Assembly: GCA_964467915.1 (NCBI GenBank)
Contig: CAYXSW010000003.1
Location: forward strand, 1 to 64,000
DNA length: 64,000 nt
Source of the DNA: MED-G16 sp964467915
GTDB lineage: Bacteria; Bacteroidota; Bacteroidia; Cytophagales; MED-G16
Direction: 5' to 3'
The translations under genes and the position numbers were made by a program. This document shows, piece after piece, positions 16,490 through 25,312 of the stretch. How positions within the stretch are numbered: position 1 is the stretch's first letter; each line of letters opens with the position of its first letter. Under the pieces are notes generated by a model. The model was not told the origin of the DNA, searched no databases, and saw only the letters and a program-made list of their open reading frames with translations.

Positions 16490-17269
16490 TTATTTTTATC
16501 TTTTATTCAAACACAAAAAAAATCAATTTATGATTATAACTCTATTTTATTGTCTGTTTTTCTAATTTCATTAATTCTAACATATTATAAAATTAATTAT
16601 CCACTGTTCTTTAAAAAATATTTTAATATTAGAAACATTTTCTTTTTGGGTAGTAAAGACGATTTTTTTTATAGAAGTCAGATTTTTTCTTTGTCGAATA
16701 TTTTCCCTCTTTTTATTTATGCTCTAGTAATATCTTTTTTCTCAGTGTATGTGTTTGAAGACTCAAACTTTATAGTTTTTGAGTCTATAGGCAAACTAAA
16801 TCTCTTTCAGAAATGGATTTTTTTCTCATTTCCTCTAATTCTTTACATCGCTTTTAGAATATTAATTATTTTTATTGTCACCTATATTTTTAACTTTTCA
16901 AAGCAACTTAAAAAGATTTTTCTTTTAAATTTTTTAAGGCTTACGATTATACTAAGTTTTATAAATATTTTTTTTTCTTACATCTTATATGAACTTTTCT
17001 CTTTTGATGTTGCATATAATTTTTTTATTGTAATGAAGTTGATTGTAATATTTATTAGACCACTGATCTTATTTAATCACTTAAATAAAATATCTACTCA
17101 AAAAAGTTCGAATCTTATCTTGGTTATTTTAATTGCTGGCCTTCTTCCGTCTGTATTGTTTTTTGATATTGTCTTAATAGTTGATTTTTTTGATAATTTA
17201 TTAGCGTATACTGATCTTGCTAATTTTGAAATCATTTCGTTAACTTTACAGCTAAATAAATTCATATGA
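16469..17269 (+). CDS. DUF4271 family membrane protein
   Basis: This very hydrophobic protein (about six membrane helices, rich in Phe and Ile) fits the Bacteroidota DUF4271 family. That family typically sits directly before a uroporphyrinogen-III synthase gene, as here. The frame is open from an ATG at 16427, deep inside the divergent hemW. The ATG at 16469 (MYIDSWHLF) gives 266 residues and a 21-base overlap of the two starts, so I prefer it; the choice is uncertain. hemD begins in the overlapping ATGATG at 17266. The position before hemD, the PorP/SprF-like gene and gldK suggests an envelope or T9SS-associated role, by context only. Confidence 0.75.
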   Translation: MYIDSWHLFLSFIQTQKKSIYDYNSILLSVFLISLILTYYKINYPLFFKKYFNIRNIFFLGSKDDFFYRSQIFSLSNIFPLFIYALVISFFSVYVFEDSNFIVFESIGKLNLFQKWIFFSFPLILYIAFRILIIFIVTYIFNFSKQLKKIFLLNFLRLTIILSFINIFFSYILYELFSFDVAYNFFIVMKLIVIFIRPLILFNHLNKISTQKSSNLILVILIAGLLPSVLFFDIVLIVDFFDNLLAYTDLANFEIISLTLQLNKFI

Positions 17270-18060
17270 TGAGTGAGATAAAATACGATAAAAAAAGATT
17301 GAATCCCGTTAAATCAATTCTTGTTTCACAGCCTGACCCTAAGGATGATAACGCACCGTTTTACCGTCTAGCAAGAAAATATGATTTAAAAATTGATTTT
17401 AAACCCTTTATAAAAATTGATCCGGTTTCAATTAAAGACTTTAGAAAACAAAAAATTAATATTTTAAATCATACTGCAATAATTTTCACTAGCAGGAATG
17501 CTGTCGATCATTTCTTTAGAATTGCAGAAGGTATGAACGTTACAGTGCCTACTGACATGAAATATTTTTGTAACTCTGAACAAACAGCAAATTATCTTCA
17601 GAAGTATATAGTTATTAGAAAAAGAAAAATTTTCACAGGAGAGAGAACCATCGCCCAACTTTTAGATGTGATGAAAGATGTAATGGTTAAGTTTCCAGAT
17701 GAAAAATATTTGTTCCCTTGCTCTAACATAACTAGAGATACAATTTCACAGTTTTTAAAGGACAATGAGTGCACATATTCTGAGGCTATAATCTATAATA
17801 CCGTCCCAAGTGATCTTAAGCGATTAAAAAAGGTTTTCTATGATATCCTTGTGTTTTACACGCCATATGGTATAGATTCTTTAGTTAAAAACTTTCCAGA
17901 TTTCGAACAAAATAACACAAGAATTGCTGGTTTTGGTAAGAACACAGCCAAAGCTATTAAAGAAAATAATTTAAAGTTAGACATAAAGGCACCTATGAAG
18001 GATGTTCCTTCTATGACTCGAGCAATTGAATTATATATTAAGCAGTCTAATAATCTATAG
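17266..18060 (+). CDS. hemD: Uroporphyrinogen-III synthase family protein
   Basis: The HemD fold closes and rearranges hydroxymethylbilane into uroporphyrinogen III for heme synthesis. Family features include the ILVSQP start, FTSRNAVDHFF, the hinge region and a C-terminal FYTPYGIDSLVKNF / GFGKNTAKAI segment. The family diverges strongly in sequence, so assignment rests on these segments and the gene order. Length 264 is normal. The start ATG at 17266 overlaps the DUF4271 stop by four bases (ATGA); an ATG at 17269 is also possible. The PorP/SprF-like gene follows after 5 bases, so heme synthesis and T9SS genes share a transcript. Confidence 0.82.
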   Translation: MMSEIKYDKKRLNPVKSILVSQPDPKDDNAPFYRLARKYDLKIDFKPFIKIDPVSIKDFRKQKINILNHTAIIFTSRNAVDHFFRIAEGMNVTVPTDMKYFCNSEQTANYLQKYIVIRKRKIFTGERTIAQLLDVMKDVMVKFPDEKYLFPCSNITRDTISQFLKDNECTYSEAIIYNTVPSDLKRLKKVFYDILVFYTPYGIDSLVKNFPDFEQNNTRIAGFGKNTAKAIKENNLKLDIKAPMKDVPSMTRAIELYIKQSNNL

Positions 18061-18065
18061 TATTA

Positions 18066-19016
18066 ATGAAGAAAAATTTTTTATTTTTTATTTTTTTATT
18101 TTTCGCGCAAACCGGATTAAAAGCTCAACAGGATCCATATTTTAGCACCTACTTAGTAAACCCTTCACTTATTAACTCAAGTCTTTCCTCAATTTATGAT
18201 AACAATAACGTTACGCTAGTTTATAGAAATCAATGGGCTAATTATAATCCAACTAATCTCTCAAATTCATCCGAATCACCTACAACAGGAATGTTTTCAC
18301 TGAATTTAAAAAGTAGAGATAAGGCTTACTCATTTGGGATTAATGTTGTATCTGATAACTTAGGCCCTAAAGAGGTATTTAACCTCTCACCTTATTTTGG
18401 TATAAAGAAAAAAGTAAACAATTCATATATAAGTGTTAGTATATCCCCATCATTTAAGAGTACAACTTTAAATTTTGGTTCTTTAATTTTTGTTAATCCA
18501 TCTGATCCATTTAACGTGGGTAGAAGTGAGACTCAGTCTAAACCTGATGTTGGATTGGGATTTTCATATTTTAACGAGAAGTTTTTAGTGAGTCTATCGG
18601 TAAAGAACATTACAGAATCATCTTTTGACTTTGGTATTGATGACTTGAAAAATATAGAATTTAGAAATTTTTCTTTTTTGGGTAAATATTTGATTGAAGT
18701 TGATAGGGACTTAACAATTGAGCCATATTTATTAGTTAGGTCTGACTTTACATCACATACTTTTGATGTTAGTGCGTTAGCTACTTATCAAAAAAAAATG
18801 AATATCGGAGCATCTTATAGGTATGATGAAGCCATTGTTGGATTCTTAGGTTATCATTTCTTAAAAAAGAACAAGTTATTTGTTGGATATTCTTTCGATT
18901 ACGTTGTACATAATGTAAACGCTAAGGCTCCAGTATCTCATGAACTTGTTGTCAGATATGACTTGCCAACCCCTCAGTTGAAAAAACCTATAAGAACACC
19001 AAGATTTATTTACTGA
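18066..19016 (+). CDS. PorP/SprF family type IX secretion membrane protein
   Basis: This outer-membrane protein has 316 residues and a signal peptide (cleavage after LKAQ near residue 20). The mature start QDPYFSTYLVNPSLINSS is typical of the PorP/SprF family. Alternating beta strands and many aromatic residues suggest a barrel of about 14 strands. Family members are associated with T9SS export and with delivery of surface adhesins. It follows hemD by 5 bases and precedes gldK by about 150 bases. No paired large SprB-like adhesin gene is visible here, so it may serve the core machinery or a substrate encoded elsewhere. Confidence 0.88.
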   Translation: MKKNFLFFIFLFFAQTGLKAQQDPYFSTYLVNPSLINSSLSSIYDNNNVTLVYRNQWANYNPTNLSNSSESPTTGMFSLNLKSRDKAYSFGINVVSDNLGPKEVFNLSPYFGIKKKVNNSYISVSISPSFKSTTLNFGSLIFVNPSDPFNVGRSETQSKPDVGLGFSYFNEKFLVSLSVKNITESSFDFGIDDLKNIEFRNFSFLGKYLIEVDRDLTIEPYLLVRSDFTSHTFDVSALATYQKKMNIGASYRYDEAIVGFLGYHFLKKNKLFVGYSFDYVVHNVNAKAPVSHELVVRYDLPTPQLKKPIRTPRFIY

Positions 19017-19106
19017 TTTTTTAATTTTTCAATCACTTGATCAAATTTAGCTTTGAAAGATAGTTTTACTATATTTGTCCAACTATCTAACTAAAAAATT
19101 TATCAT
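19010..19106 (-). pseudogene. Possible small ORF remnant with one frameshift
   Basis: On the minus strand an ATG at 19106 opens MINFLVR and then stops. Dropping one base near 19085 would continue as DSWTNIVKLSFKAK and end KLKNQ before a TAA at 19010-19012, about 31 residues. The tail reads like an ordinary amphipathic protein end and overlaps the end of the PorP/SprF-like gene by 7 bases. This may be a decayed small gene or chance; no family is recognised. Confidence 0.2.
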
Positions 19107-19142
19107 TAAAAACAATAATTTAGATAATTTGAAGTTAAGTTT

Positions 19143-19150
19143 TAACTTTG
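19143..19150 (+). promoter_or_regulatory. Bacteroidota -7 promoter for gldKLMN
   Basis: TAACTTTG matches TAnnTTTG and lies 21 bases before the gldK ATG at 19172. It would let gldKLMN be transcribed separately from the upstream hemD-porP unit. No clear -33 element is seen. Confidence 0.5.
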
Positions 19151-19171
19151 CGTTTAGTTATGTTTAAAGTC

Positions 19172-20197
19172 ATGAAAAAATTTTCAGGTTTAATATATAC
19201 TCTATTGCTTCTATCATTGGGCGCTTGTGGCATTCTTGGTGGCGGCTCAAGCAAGAAGAATCCGCGTGGACAATTAGTTGGAACTCTAGACAGAGATGGC
19301 TTTGAAATGTCAGCACAGTATGGCATGGTATACATTCCTACCGGAAGGTTTTATATGGGACAAGCTGATGAAAATATTCAATCGGATCAAAGTAACTTTA
19401 ACAGACAAGTAACTATCAGCGCATTCTATATGGATGACACTGAGATTACCAATGATGAATATAGACAGTTTATCCAGTTTATTGAAGAGAATCCAGATTA
19501 TGAACTATCTGAGGGAATGACCCTTGAGGGATTAAAACCTGATACTACTGTTTGGTCAAGTGACTTTACACATCATTATGGAGACCCTCTACTTGCTTAT
19601 TATTGGTCACACCCCGCTTTTGATGACTATCCAGTTGTTGGTGTATCGTGGGAGTCATCAAGAGAATTTGCTAGGTGGAGAACAAGTTTCTTAAACGGTT
19701 ATAGAAAAGAAGAAGGGCTTTTGCCTTTTCCTTCATTCAGATTGCCCACTGAAGCTGAATGGGAGTATGCGGCAAGGGGAGGAAGAGATAATGTTAAGTA
19801 TCCTTGGGGAAATCCTTATACAAGAAATTCAAGAGGTTGTGTCCTAGCAAACTTTAAACCTGGAAGAGGAAATTATGTTGATGATGGGTATGCATACACA
19901 TCTCCAGTTGGAGTATTCTTCCCTAATGATTTTGGTTTATATGATATGTCTGGTAATGTCGCTGAGTGGTGTGAGGATGCTTATATTGACTCCTATAATC
20001 CAATAGTTTGGGATTTGAACCCCATTTACAGAGATGACGCTAATGACAAAAAAGTTATTAGAGGAGGCTCCTGGAAAGATATTGCCTTTTTTATTGAGGT
20101 TGCAACAAGAACTTTTGAATATAAAGACTCAACTAGAGCTTTTATAGGCTTTAGGACGGCAATGCCTCATTTGGGTAGAAACTTAGAAGGTTTATAG
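19172..20197 (+). CDS. gldK: T9SS outer-membrane ring lipoprotein GldK
   Basis: GldK (PorK in oral species) forms the periplasmic ring with GldN under the outer membrane. The lipoprotein signal ends LSLGAC, with Cys19 as the lipid site. The rest is a formylglycine-generating-enzyme-like fold: GMVYIPTGRFYMGQ, MDDTEITNDEYRQF, FRLPTEAEWEYAARGG, GNVAEWCED and RGGSWKD. Length 341 is shorter than the ~460 of Flavobacterium GldK; the central insertion between the EITNDEYR and GVSWESS segments is reduced. Upstream in-frame TTG (19148) and ATG (19160) starts are less likely, because the -7 element covers the former and the lipoprotein signal starts at MKKFSG. Confidence 0.93.
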   Translation: MKKFSGLIYTLLLLSLGACGILGGGSSKKNPRGQLVGTLDRDGFEMSAQYGMVYIPTGRFYMGQADENIQSDQSNFNRQVTISAFYMDDTEITNDEYRQFIQFIEENPDYELSEGMTLEGLKPDTTVWSSDFTHHYGDPLLAYYWSHPAFDDYPVVGVSWESSREFARWRTSFLNGYRKEEGLLPFPSFRLPTEAEWEYAARGGRDNVKYPWGNPYTRNSRGCVLANFKPGRGNYVDDGYAYTSPVGVFFPNDFGLYDMSGNVAEWCEDAYIDSYNPIVWDLNPIYRDDANDKKVIRGGSWKDIAFFIEVATRTFEYKDSTRAFIGFRTAMPHLGRNLEGL

Positions 20198-20250
20198 AAA
20201 AAAGATTAATTTTAAAAATAAAAAGAACAAATAATTAAACAGTATAAAAA

Positions 20251-21000
20251 ATGATAACTAAGAAAAAATCAAACAATCCTGCTCTGGCTTGGCTTCAGAA
20301 TGAGGATAATATGAATGTGATTTATGGTTTAGGAGCTGCCGTAGTAATACTAGGAGCACTCTTTAAACTACAGGGTTGGCCATTCGCTAACTTAATGTTA
20401 ATAGTAGGTCTTGGGACAGAGGCGTTAATATTTACTTTAAGTGCTTTTGACCCCCCAAGTAAACACGAGTGGGACTGGAGCAAAGTATACCCAGCATTGG
20501 GATCAGGGTCTGAAGGAACTTCTGCATCGCAAGTGGGAAATATAATGAAAGAAGCTAAACTAGATCCGGCTGTACTTAAAAGTGTTGGAGACGGTATGAA
20601 GAAAATGGCTGCGCAAGCTACTAATATAAATGATCTGGCTGGAGCTTCTGTTGCCGCCAAAGCATATGAAGATAGTATAAAGGGAGCCACTGAGTCTCTT
20701 AACTCTGTTAATGAGTCTTACAGTACCATTTCATCTACCGCAAAAGACTTAGCGTCTTCTTCTTCGAGTGTAAAAGAAGCCGTAGGTTTAACCGAAGAGT
20801 ATAAAGAAAATTTAAAAAGTGCCTCAAGTTCACTCGGAGCTATTGTCACTGCTTCAGGACAAATTACTGAGACTGCTACTAGTATGACTAAGGCTCAAAA
20901 TGATGCTTTAAGATTGCAGAAAGAGTTACAAGATCTTACTGAGAATTTAAATAAACTTAATAAGATTTATGTTGGTATGTATGATGCCATGCATAAGTAG
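20251..21000 (+). CDS. gldL: T9SS/gliding motor protein GldL
   Basis: GldL is the inner-membrane partner of GldM in the proton-driven T9SS motor. Two helices near the N-terminus contain GAAVVILGALFKL (Lys39) and GTEALIFTLSAF (Glu57). These correspond to the membrane Lys and essential Glu known in Flavobacterium GldL. The rest (residues ~75-249) is a Ser/Ala-rich predicted coiled coil in the cytoplasm. Length 249 is somewhat longer than the usual ~215. It lies 53 bases after gldK and 30 bases before gldM, in the conserved KLMN order. Motor residues are intact, so the system is probably functional. Confidence 0.95.
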   Translation: MITKKKSNNPALAWLQNEDNMNVIYGLGAAVVILGALFKLQGWPFANLMLIVGLGTEALIFTLSAFDPPSKHEWDWSKVYPALGSGSEGTSASQVGNIMKEAKLDPAVLKSVGDGMKKMAAQATNINDLAGASVAAKAYEDSIKGATESLNSVNESYSTISSTAKDLASSSSSVKEAVGLTEEYKENLKSASSSLGAIVTASGQITETATSMTKAQNDALRLQKELQDLTENLNKLNKIYVGMYDAMHK

Positions 21001-21030
21001 AAATTAAAATAACTTTTAAATAAATAAATT

Positions 21031-22638
21031 ATGGCTGGAGGAGATAGCCCTAGACAGAAAATGATTAACATGATGTACATTGTGTTAATTGCTATGTTAG
21101 CCCTTAATGTTGACACAAAGGTGTTAAAAAAGTTTATTTTAATAAACGAAAGTTTCGAGGCTACAAATAGTGAGAAAACTGTAGATAACGCCAATAAAGT
21201 AGAGGCTATTAGATCTGCGGTTGATGACTCTGGTAACAGGAAGGAGGATATCGATGTTTTAAAACTTTCTGAGTCAATAAGAGAAAAGTCAAACGCTCTA
21301 ATTAACCATATGGGAGATATTAAAAGCCTTATTGTACAAGAGACCGGAGGAAAATCCGAAAAGACAGGCATCAAAGGGTATAAAAATATAGACTTTGTAT
21401 ATAGCTATATGAATAAAGATGAGAATAAAGACAACCTAACTAACGGTGATGATTTACAAATATTGATAAATGAATTTTCTACTTTTGTACTAGATTCAGT
21501 GTATAACGGTGACAAAGAATCTGGCGTCCATGATCTTGCAAGAAACGCTGATCAGATACCTATGTATGCTGATAACCCACCAACTGATCCTTCTTTTTCT
21601 ACTTTAAATTTTGGTTTTGGTACTTCTGCTGGCGCGGGTCTTGCTACAATTAGTCAGCTTCAGGCAGAGGTTATAAACCTTGAGATTAAGGCACTTGATA
21701 AACTTGCTGCTTCTGTGGGGGCTGCAGATTTAAAGTTTGATGTTGTCTCATTAACGACATTACCAGATCAGAAAGTTGTTGCCGCAGGCGCAAAATATAA
21801 GACTCAATTATTTTTATCTGCCGCTTCTTCAGCTATAGTTCCTACTATGACTGCTGATGGGGATACTTTGGAGGTATCAAATGGTAGAGGATATTATGAG
21901 TTTGTCGCTAAAGGAGGCAATTATGACAAAGAAGGTCTTTCAAAACAAAGTTATGTTGGTTCAATTAGTGTAACTCTCCCAGGGGGTAGAGATACAACTT
22001 TTATTGACACAGTTGAATATTTTGTTGCCAGACCTGTTATCCAGATTCAATCTGCATCAGTTCAGGCGTTATATTTTAATTGTGGTAATGAGTTAACTGT
22101 TAATGTTCCTGCGTTAGGATCAGAATATAATCCTACGTTTTCTGCAAGAGGTGGAGATGTAATAAGAGGTTCAAAAGCTGGTGTTGTGACAATCATTCCA
22201 AAATCTAAGAAGGTTGATCTAAATGTAAGTAATGCTGGAAACTTTATCGGATCTCAATCTTTTGGGGTTAGACAAATTCCTGCACCTGAGATTAAGGCGA
22301 GAATTAAAGGTAAAGAGATTGATGCTAAATCAGGTATTCCAGTTAGCACACCAAGTTTTAGCTTGGACGCAATTGCTGACGCAAGTTTTATGGAATTTTT
22401 ACCAAAAGATGCTAGATTTCAAGTTCGTGAGGCTGAAATAAACCTAGTTAGAGCAGGTAGAGGGGTATCTAGACAAAGGGTTAATAGTAAAAACGTTAAC
22501 CTCAATAAACTTGCTGGTAAGAGGAAAGGAGATAACATTGTTATTGAAATTAAAAAGGTAGCCAGGGCAAACTTTAGAGGAGAGGTTGAAGAATTTAAGA
22601 ATTTTGCTCCTAGGTATATAACTATACCTTTAAAATAA
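21031..22638 (+). CDS. gldM: T9SS/gliding motor protein GldM
   Basis: GldM crosses the inner membrane once and spans the periplasm as a dimer, transmitting motor force to the GldKN ring. The start GGDSPRQKMINMMYIVLIAML is typical, with the single helix at about residues 12-28. Large periplasmic domains follow, including KLAASVGAADLKFD and the C-terminal IPAPEIKARIKGKE region. Length 535 agrees with the family (~515). It sits between gldL (30-base gap) and gldN (4-base gap). Confidence 0.96.
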   Translation: MAGGDSPRQKMINMMYIVLIAMLALNVDTKVLKKFILINESFEATNSEKTVDNANKVEAIRSAVDDSGNRKEDIDVLKLSESIREKSNALINHMGDIKSLIVQETGGKSEKTGIKGYKNIDFVYSYMNKDENKDNLTNGDDLQILINEFSTFVLDSVYNGDKESGVHDLARNADQIPMYADNPPTDPSFSTLNFGFGTSAGAGLATISQLQAEVINLEIKALDKLAASVGAADLKFDVVSLTTLPDQKVVAAGAKYKTQLFLSAASSAIVPTMTADGDTLEVSNGRGYYEFVAKGGNYDKEGLSKQSYVGSISVTLPGGRDTTFIDTVEYFVARPVIQIQSASVQALYFNCGNELTVNVPALGSEYNPTFSARGGDVIRGSKAGVVTIIPKSKKVDLNVSNAGNFIGSQSFGVRQIPAPEIKARIKGKEIDAKSGIPVSTPSFSLDAIADASFMEFLPKDARFQVREAEINLVRAGRGVSRQRVNSKNVNLNKLAGKRKGDNIVIEIKKVARANFRGEVEEFKNFAPRYITIPLK

Positions 22639-22642
22639 AATT

Positions 22643-23530
22643 ATGAAGAAAATAAATAAGATTCTTGTACTTTATTTTTTGCTTTCAGTTTTATCTGTAG
22701 ATGAGACCTATTCTCAGGTAACATTTCAGGAAACTATTGGCTCAGAATCAAACGGGTATAATCCATTGTCTTTAAGACAAGTACATGAATCTTATTTAAT
22801 GTGGAAGAAAACACTTTGGAGAAGAGTAGACCTTAAAGAAAAACAAAACAAACCTTTTTTCGCTAGAAACAGAGAGATATCTAAAATCATTATAGAGGCT
22901 GTGGAAAGAGGTGTATTGATCCCGTATAGCAGTGACTCCGTTAATGATAGTAATGTAATGTCAAGAGAAGAATTTGTTGAGAATATACAGCAAGTCGATG
23001 AGGAAATTGAGGAAGAGGAGGGCTTTGACTTAGATGATCCTTTTGCATCATTCGATGAGGCTGACCCATTTGCTGAGGAAGTTGAAGAAGTTGAGGTTGG
23101 GCCAATTTTTATACCTAAAAGAGAGTTTTCGATTTTTGAAATTAAGGAGGATTTATATTTTGACAGAATTCATTCAAGAATTTATTTTGATATTCAGGCA
23201 ATTACCATGTTTTTACCTGGTGATAGCTTTTATAATCCTGCTGGATTTGAGAAGCCTATAGCCTCATTTAGATTTATTGATCTTTACAACCTCTTTAAGT
23301 CTATGCCAAAAGGAGCTATATGGTTTAATGAAAACAATATCGCTCAACATAAGAATTTAGGAGATGCATTTCTTTTAAGATTATTTAAAGGAATCATAGT
23401 AAAAATTGCTAATGCAGATGACATAAGAGTCTCTGAATTATATGCTAGGTCTAGAAAAGAAGGTATAATGGCTAGCTTTAAGGTAGAGCAAGATCTTATG
23501 GAGTGGGAAGCTAATCTCTGGGAATATTAA
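22643..23530 (+). CDS. gldN: T9SS ring protein GldN
   Basis: GldN (PorN) associates with GldK in the periplasmic ring. It has a signal peptide (residues 1-~24, ending TYSQ) and conserved segments near SYLMWKKTLWRRVDLKEKQN and PIASFRFIDLYNLF. Residues 119-151 form an acidic linker with 18 Asp/Glu in 33 positions (EEIEEEEGFDLDDPF). I do not recall this linker as typical, and it splits the conserved parts. Length 295 is within range. The stop shares the TTAA tetranucleotide with the stop of the convergent uvrC. It is the last gene of the gldKLMN unit. Confidence 0.93.
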   Translation: MKKINKILVLYFLLSVLSVDETYSQVTFQETIGSESNGYNPLSLRQVHESYLMWKKTLWRRVDLKEKQNKPFFARNREISKIIIEAVERGVLIPYSSDSVNDSNVMSREEFVENIQQVDEEIEEEEGFDLDDPFASFDEADPFAEEVEEVEVGPIFIPKREFSIFEIKEDLYFDRIHSRIYFDIQAITMFLPGDSFYNPAGFEKPIASFRFIDLYNLFKSMPKGAIWFNENNIAQHKNLGDAFLLRLFKGIIVKIANADDIRVSELYARSRKEGIMASFKVEQDLMEWEANLWEY

Positions 23531-25308
23531 TTAGACTCATCTCTAAAAAAGTCTCTTATATCATGTGCTCTTTTTTTACCAACAAACTTAGATAACGTTT
23601 TTATATCCTGAGTTATAGTATTTTCAACCGATCCAAATTCATTAATTAGTTTTGATCTGGTTTTTTCACCAATACCTTTTATTTCTTCAAGTTTAGATCT
23701 AAGAAAAGTTTTACTTCTAAGTTGTTTGTGATAAGTTATTGCAAATCTGTGGGCTTCATTTCTTATGTGTTGTATAAGCTTAAGATGTGCAGATTTTTTA
23801 CTTAGTAATACGGGTATAGAGTCATTAGGAAAATATATTTCTTCAAGTTTTTTAGCAATACCTATAACATTCATTTTATTATAAATATTTAATTCTTTGA
23901 GCACCTTACAAGTAGAACTGAGTTGACCTTTTCCTCCATCAACAATTATGAGGTCAGGAAGATTTTCTTGATCTTTAATTATTCTTGAGTACCTTCTGTG
24001 GATTACTTCTCTCATAGATTCAAAATCATCAGGCTTATTGACAGATCTTATTTTAAACTTTCTATAGTTTTTTTTACTTGCGTAGCCATCTTTAAACATT
24101 ACCAATGAAGCAACTGTGTGCTTTCCTTGAATATTTGAGACGTCAAAGCATTCAATGTGGAATGGAATTCTTTTAAGGTTTAGTTTATTTTTAAGATCGA
24201 CTAAAATGGATATTTTTTTAGTTTTTCTTTCTTTCTTTTCATTATATAGATTCTTTTTATAAAAGAGGACATTTTTTAGACTCATGTCAATTAATTTTTT
24301 CTTATCTCCGGATCTAGGGATAGATGATTTAATTTCATTTGAAATTATTTTTGATAGATCTATGTTACTCAACACATCATTTTTTACACTTCTATATTTG
24401 AATTTTAGATCAATTATTATTTGCTCAACTTCTCTGTAATCAAAATTTAGTTTCTTTTTTATTTTATTTGTCTCAGAGCTGACAATCATTCCATTATTAA
24501 TTTTCATAAAATTTACATAATAATATTTTTCATCATCGATTATACCAATTACGTCTATGTTATTTACTTTAAAGCTGACAACAATAGACCTTGAAGTAAA
24601 AGATTCAAGCTCATTTATCTTCTCTTTAATTCTTTGTGCTTCTTCAAATTCTAAATTTTTTGATAAAGTTTTCATTTCGTTATTAAGCGATTTTATTAAC
24701 TCAATGTTTTTCCCATTTAAGATATTTTTGATTTCATCTATTTCTTTATTATAGTCATGCTCCTCTTGATATTTTTCACAAGGTCCTTTGCAATTTCCAA
24801 GGTGATACTCTAAACATACTTTGAACTTTTTATTCTTGATATTTTCTTCACTTAGTAGGTAATTACAATTTCTTATTTTATATAAATTTTTAATAAGTCT
24901 TAGGATCCCTCTCATAGATTTAACATTTGTGTATGGCCCAAAAACTTCTTCTTTTTTTATTTTTATTTTCCTAGTTGTATAGACCTTTGGAAACCTTTCT
25001 TTTGATATTGCTATATATGGATATGTTTTGTCATCTCTAAGCAAAATGTTATATTTTGGTTTGTTTTCTTTTATCATATTATTCTCTAAAAGAAGAGCGT
25101 CGTGTTCTGAATCAGAAATAACAAAATCAATCTTTACAATTTCTTTTACCATCTTTGAAATTTTATTATTATGATGTTTTTGGAAATAACTCTTGACTCT
25201 TTTTTTTAGATTTTTCGACTTTCCAACATATATGATCACTGAGTTTTTATTTAGGAATTTATAAACTCCAGGAGAGCTAGGTAGATCAGTCTTTTTTAAG
25301 TTAATCAT
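23527..25308 (-). CDS. uvrC: Excinuclease ABC subunit C
   Basis: UvrC makes both incisions in nucleotide excision repair. The N-terminal GIY-YIG domain (SPGVYKF, VIIYVGKSKNLKKRVKSYF) is followed by a Cys-rich segment (CLEYHLGNCKGPC). A UVR motif (LEFEEAQRIKEKI) comes next, then an RNase H-like endonuclease domain (IECFDVSNIQG, DLIIVDGGKGQL). Tandem helix-hairpin-helix segments lie at the C-terminus (IKGIGEKTRSKLINEFGS). Length 593 is normal. It lies 4 bases after the PBP1A gene on the minus strand and is probably co-transcribed with it. Confidence 0.96.
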   Translation of the reverse strand: MINLKKTDLPSSPGVYKFLNKNSVIIYVGKSKNLKKRVKSYFQKHHNNKISKMVKEIVKIDFVISDSEHDALLLENNMIKENKPKYNILLRDDKTYPYIAISKERFPKVYTTRKIKIKKEEVFGPYTNVKSMRGILRLIKNLYKIRNCNYLLSEENIKNKKFKVCLEYHLGNCKGPCEKYQEEHDYNKEIDEIKNILNGKNIELIKSLNNEMKTLSKNLEFEEAQRIKEKINELESFTSRSIVVSFKVNNIDVIGIIDDEKYYYVNFMKINNGMIVSSETNKIKKKLNFDYREVEQIIIDLKFKYRSVKNDVLSNIDLSKIISNEIKSSIPRSGDKKKLIDMSLKNVLFYKKNLYNEKKERKTKKISILVDLKNKLNLKRIPFHIECFDVSNIQGKHTVASLVMFKDGYASKKNYRKFKIRSVNKPDDFESMREVIHRRYSRIIKDQENLPDLIIVDGGKGQLSSTCKVLKELNIYNKMNVIGIAKKLEEIYFPNDSIPVLLSKKSAHLKLIQHIRNEAHRFAITYHKQLRSKTFLRSKLEEIKGIGEKTRSKLINEFGSVENTITQDIKTLSKFVGKKRAHDIRDFFRDESN

Positions 25309-25312
25309 TTAA

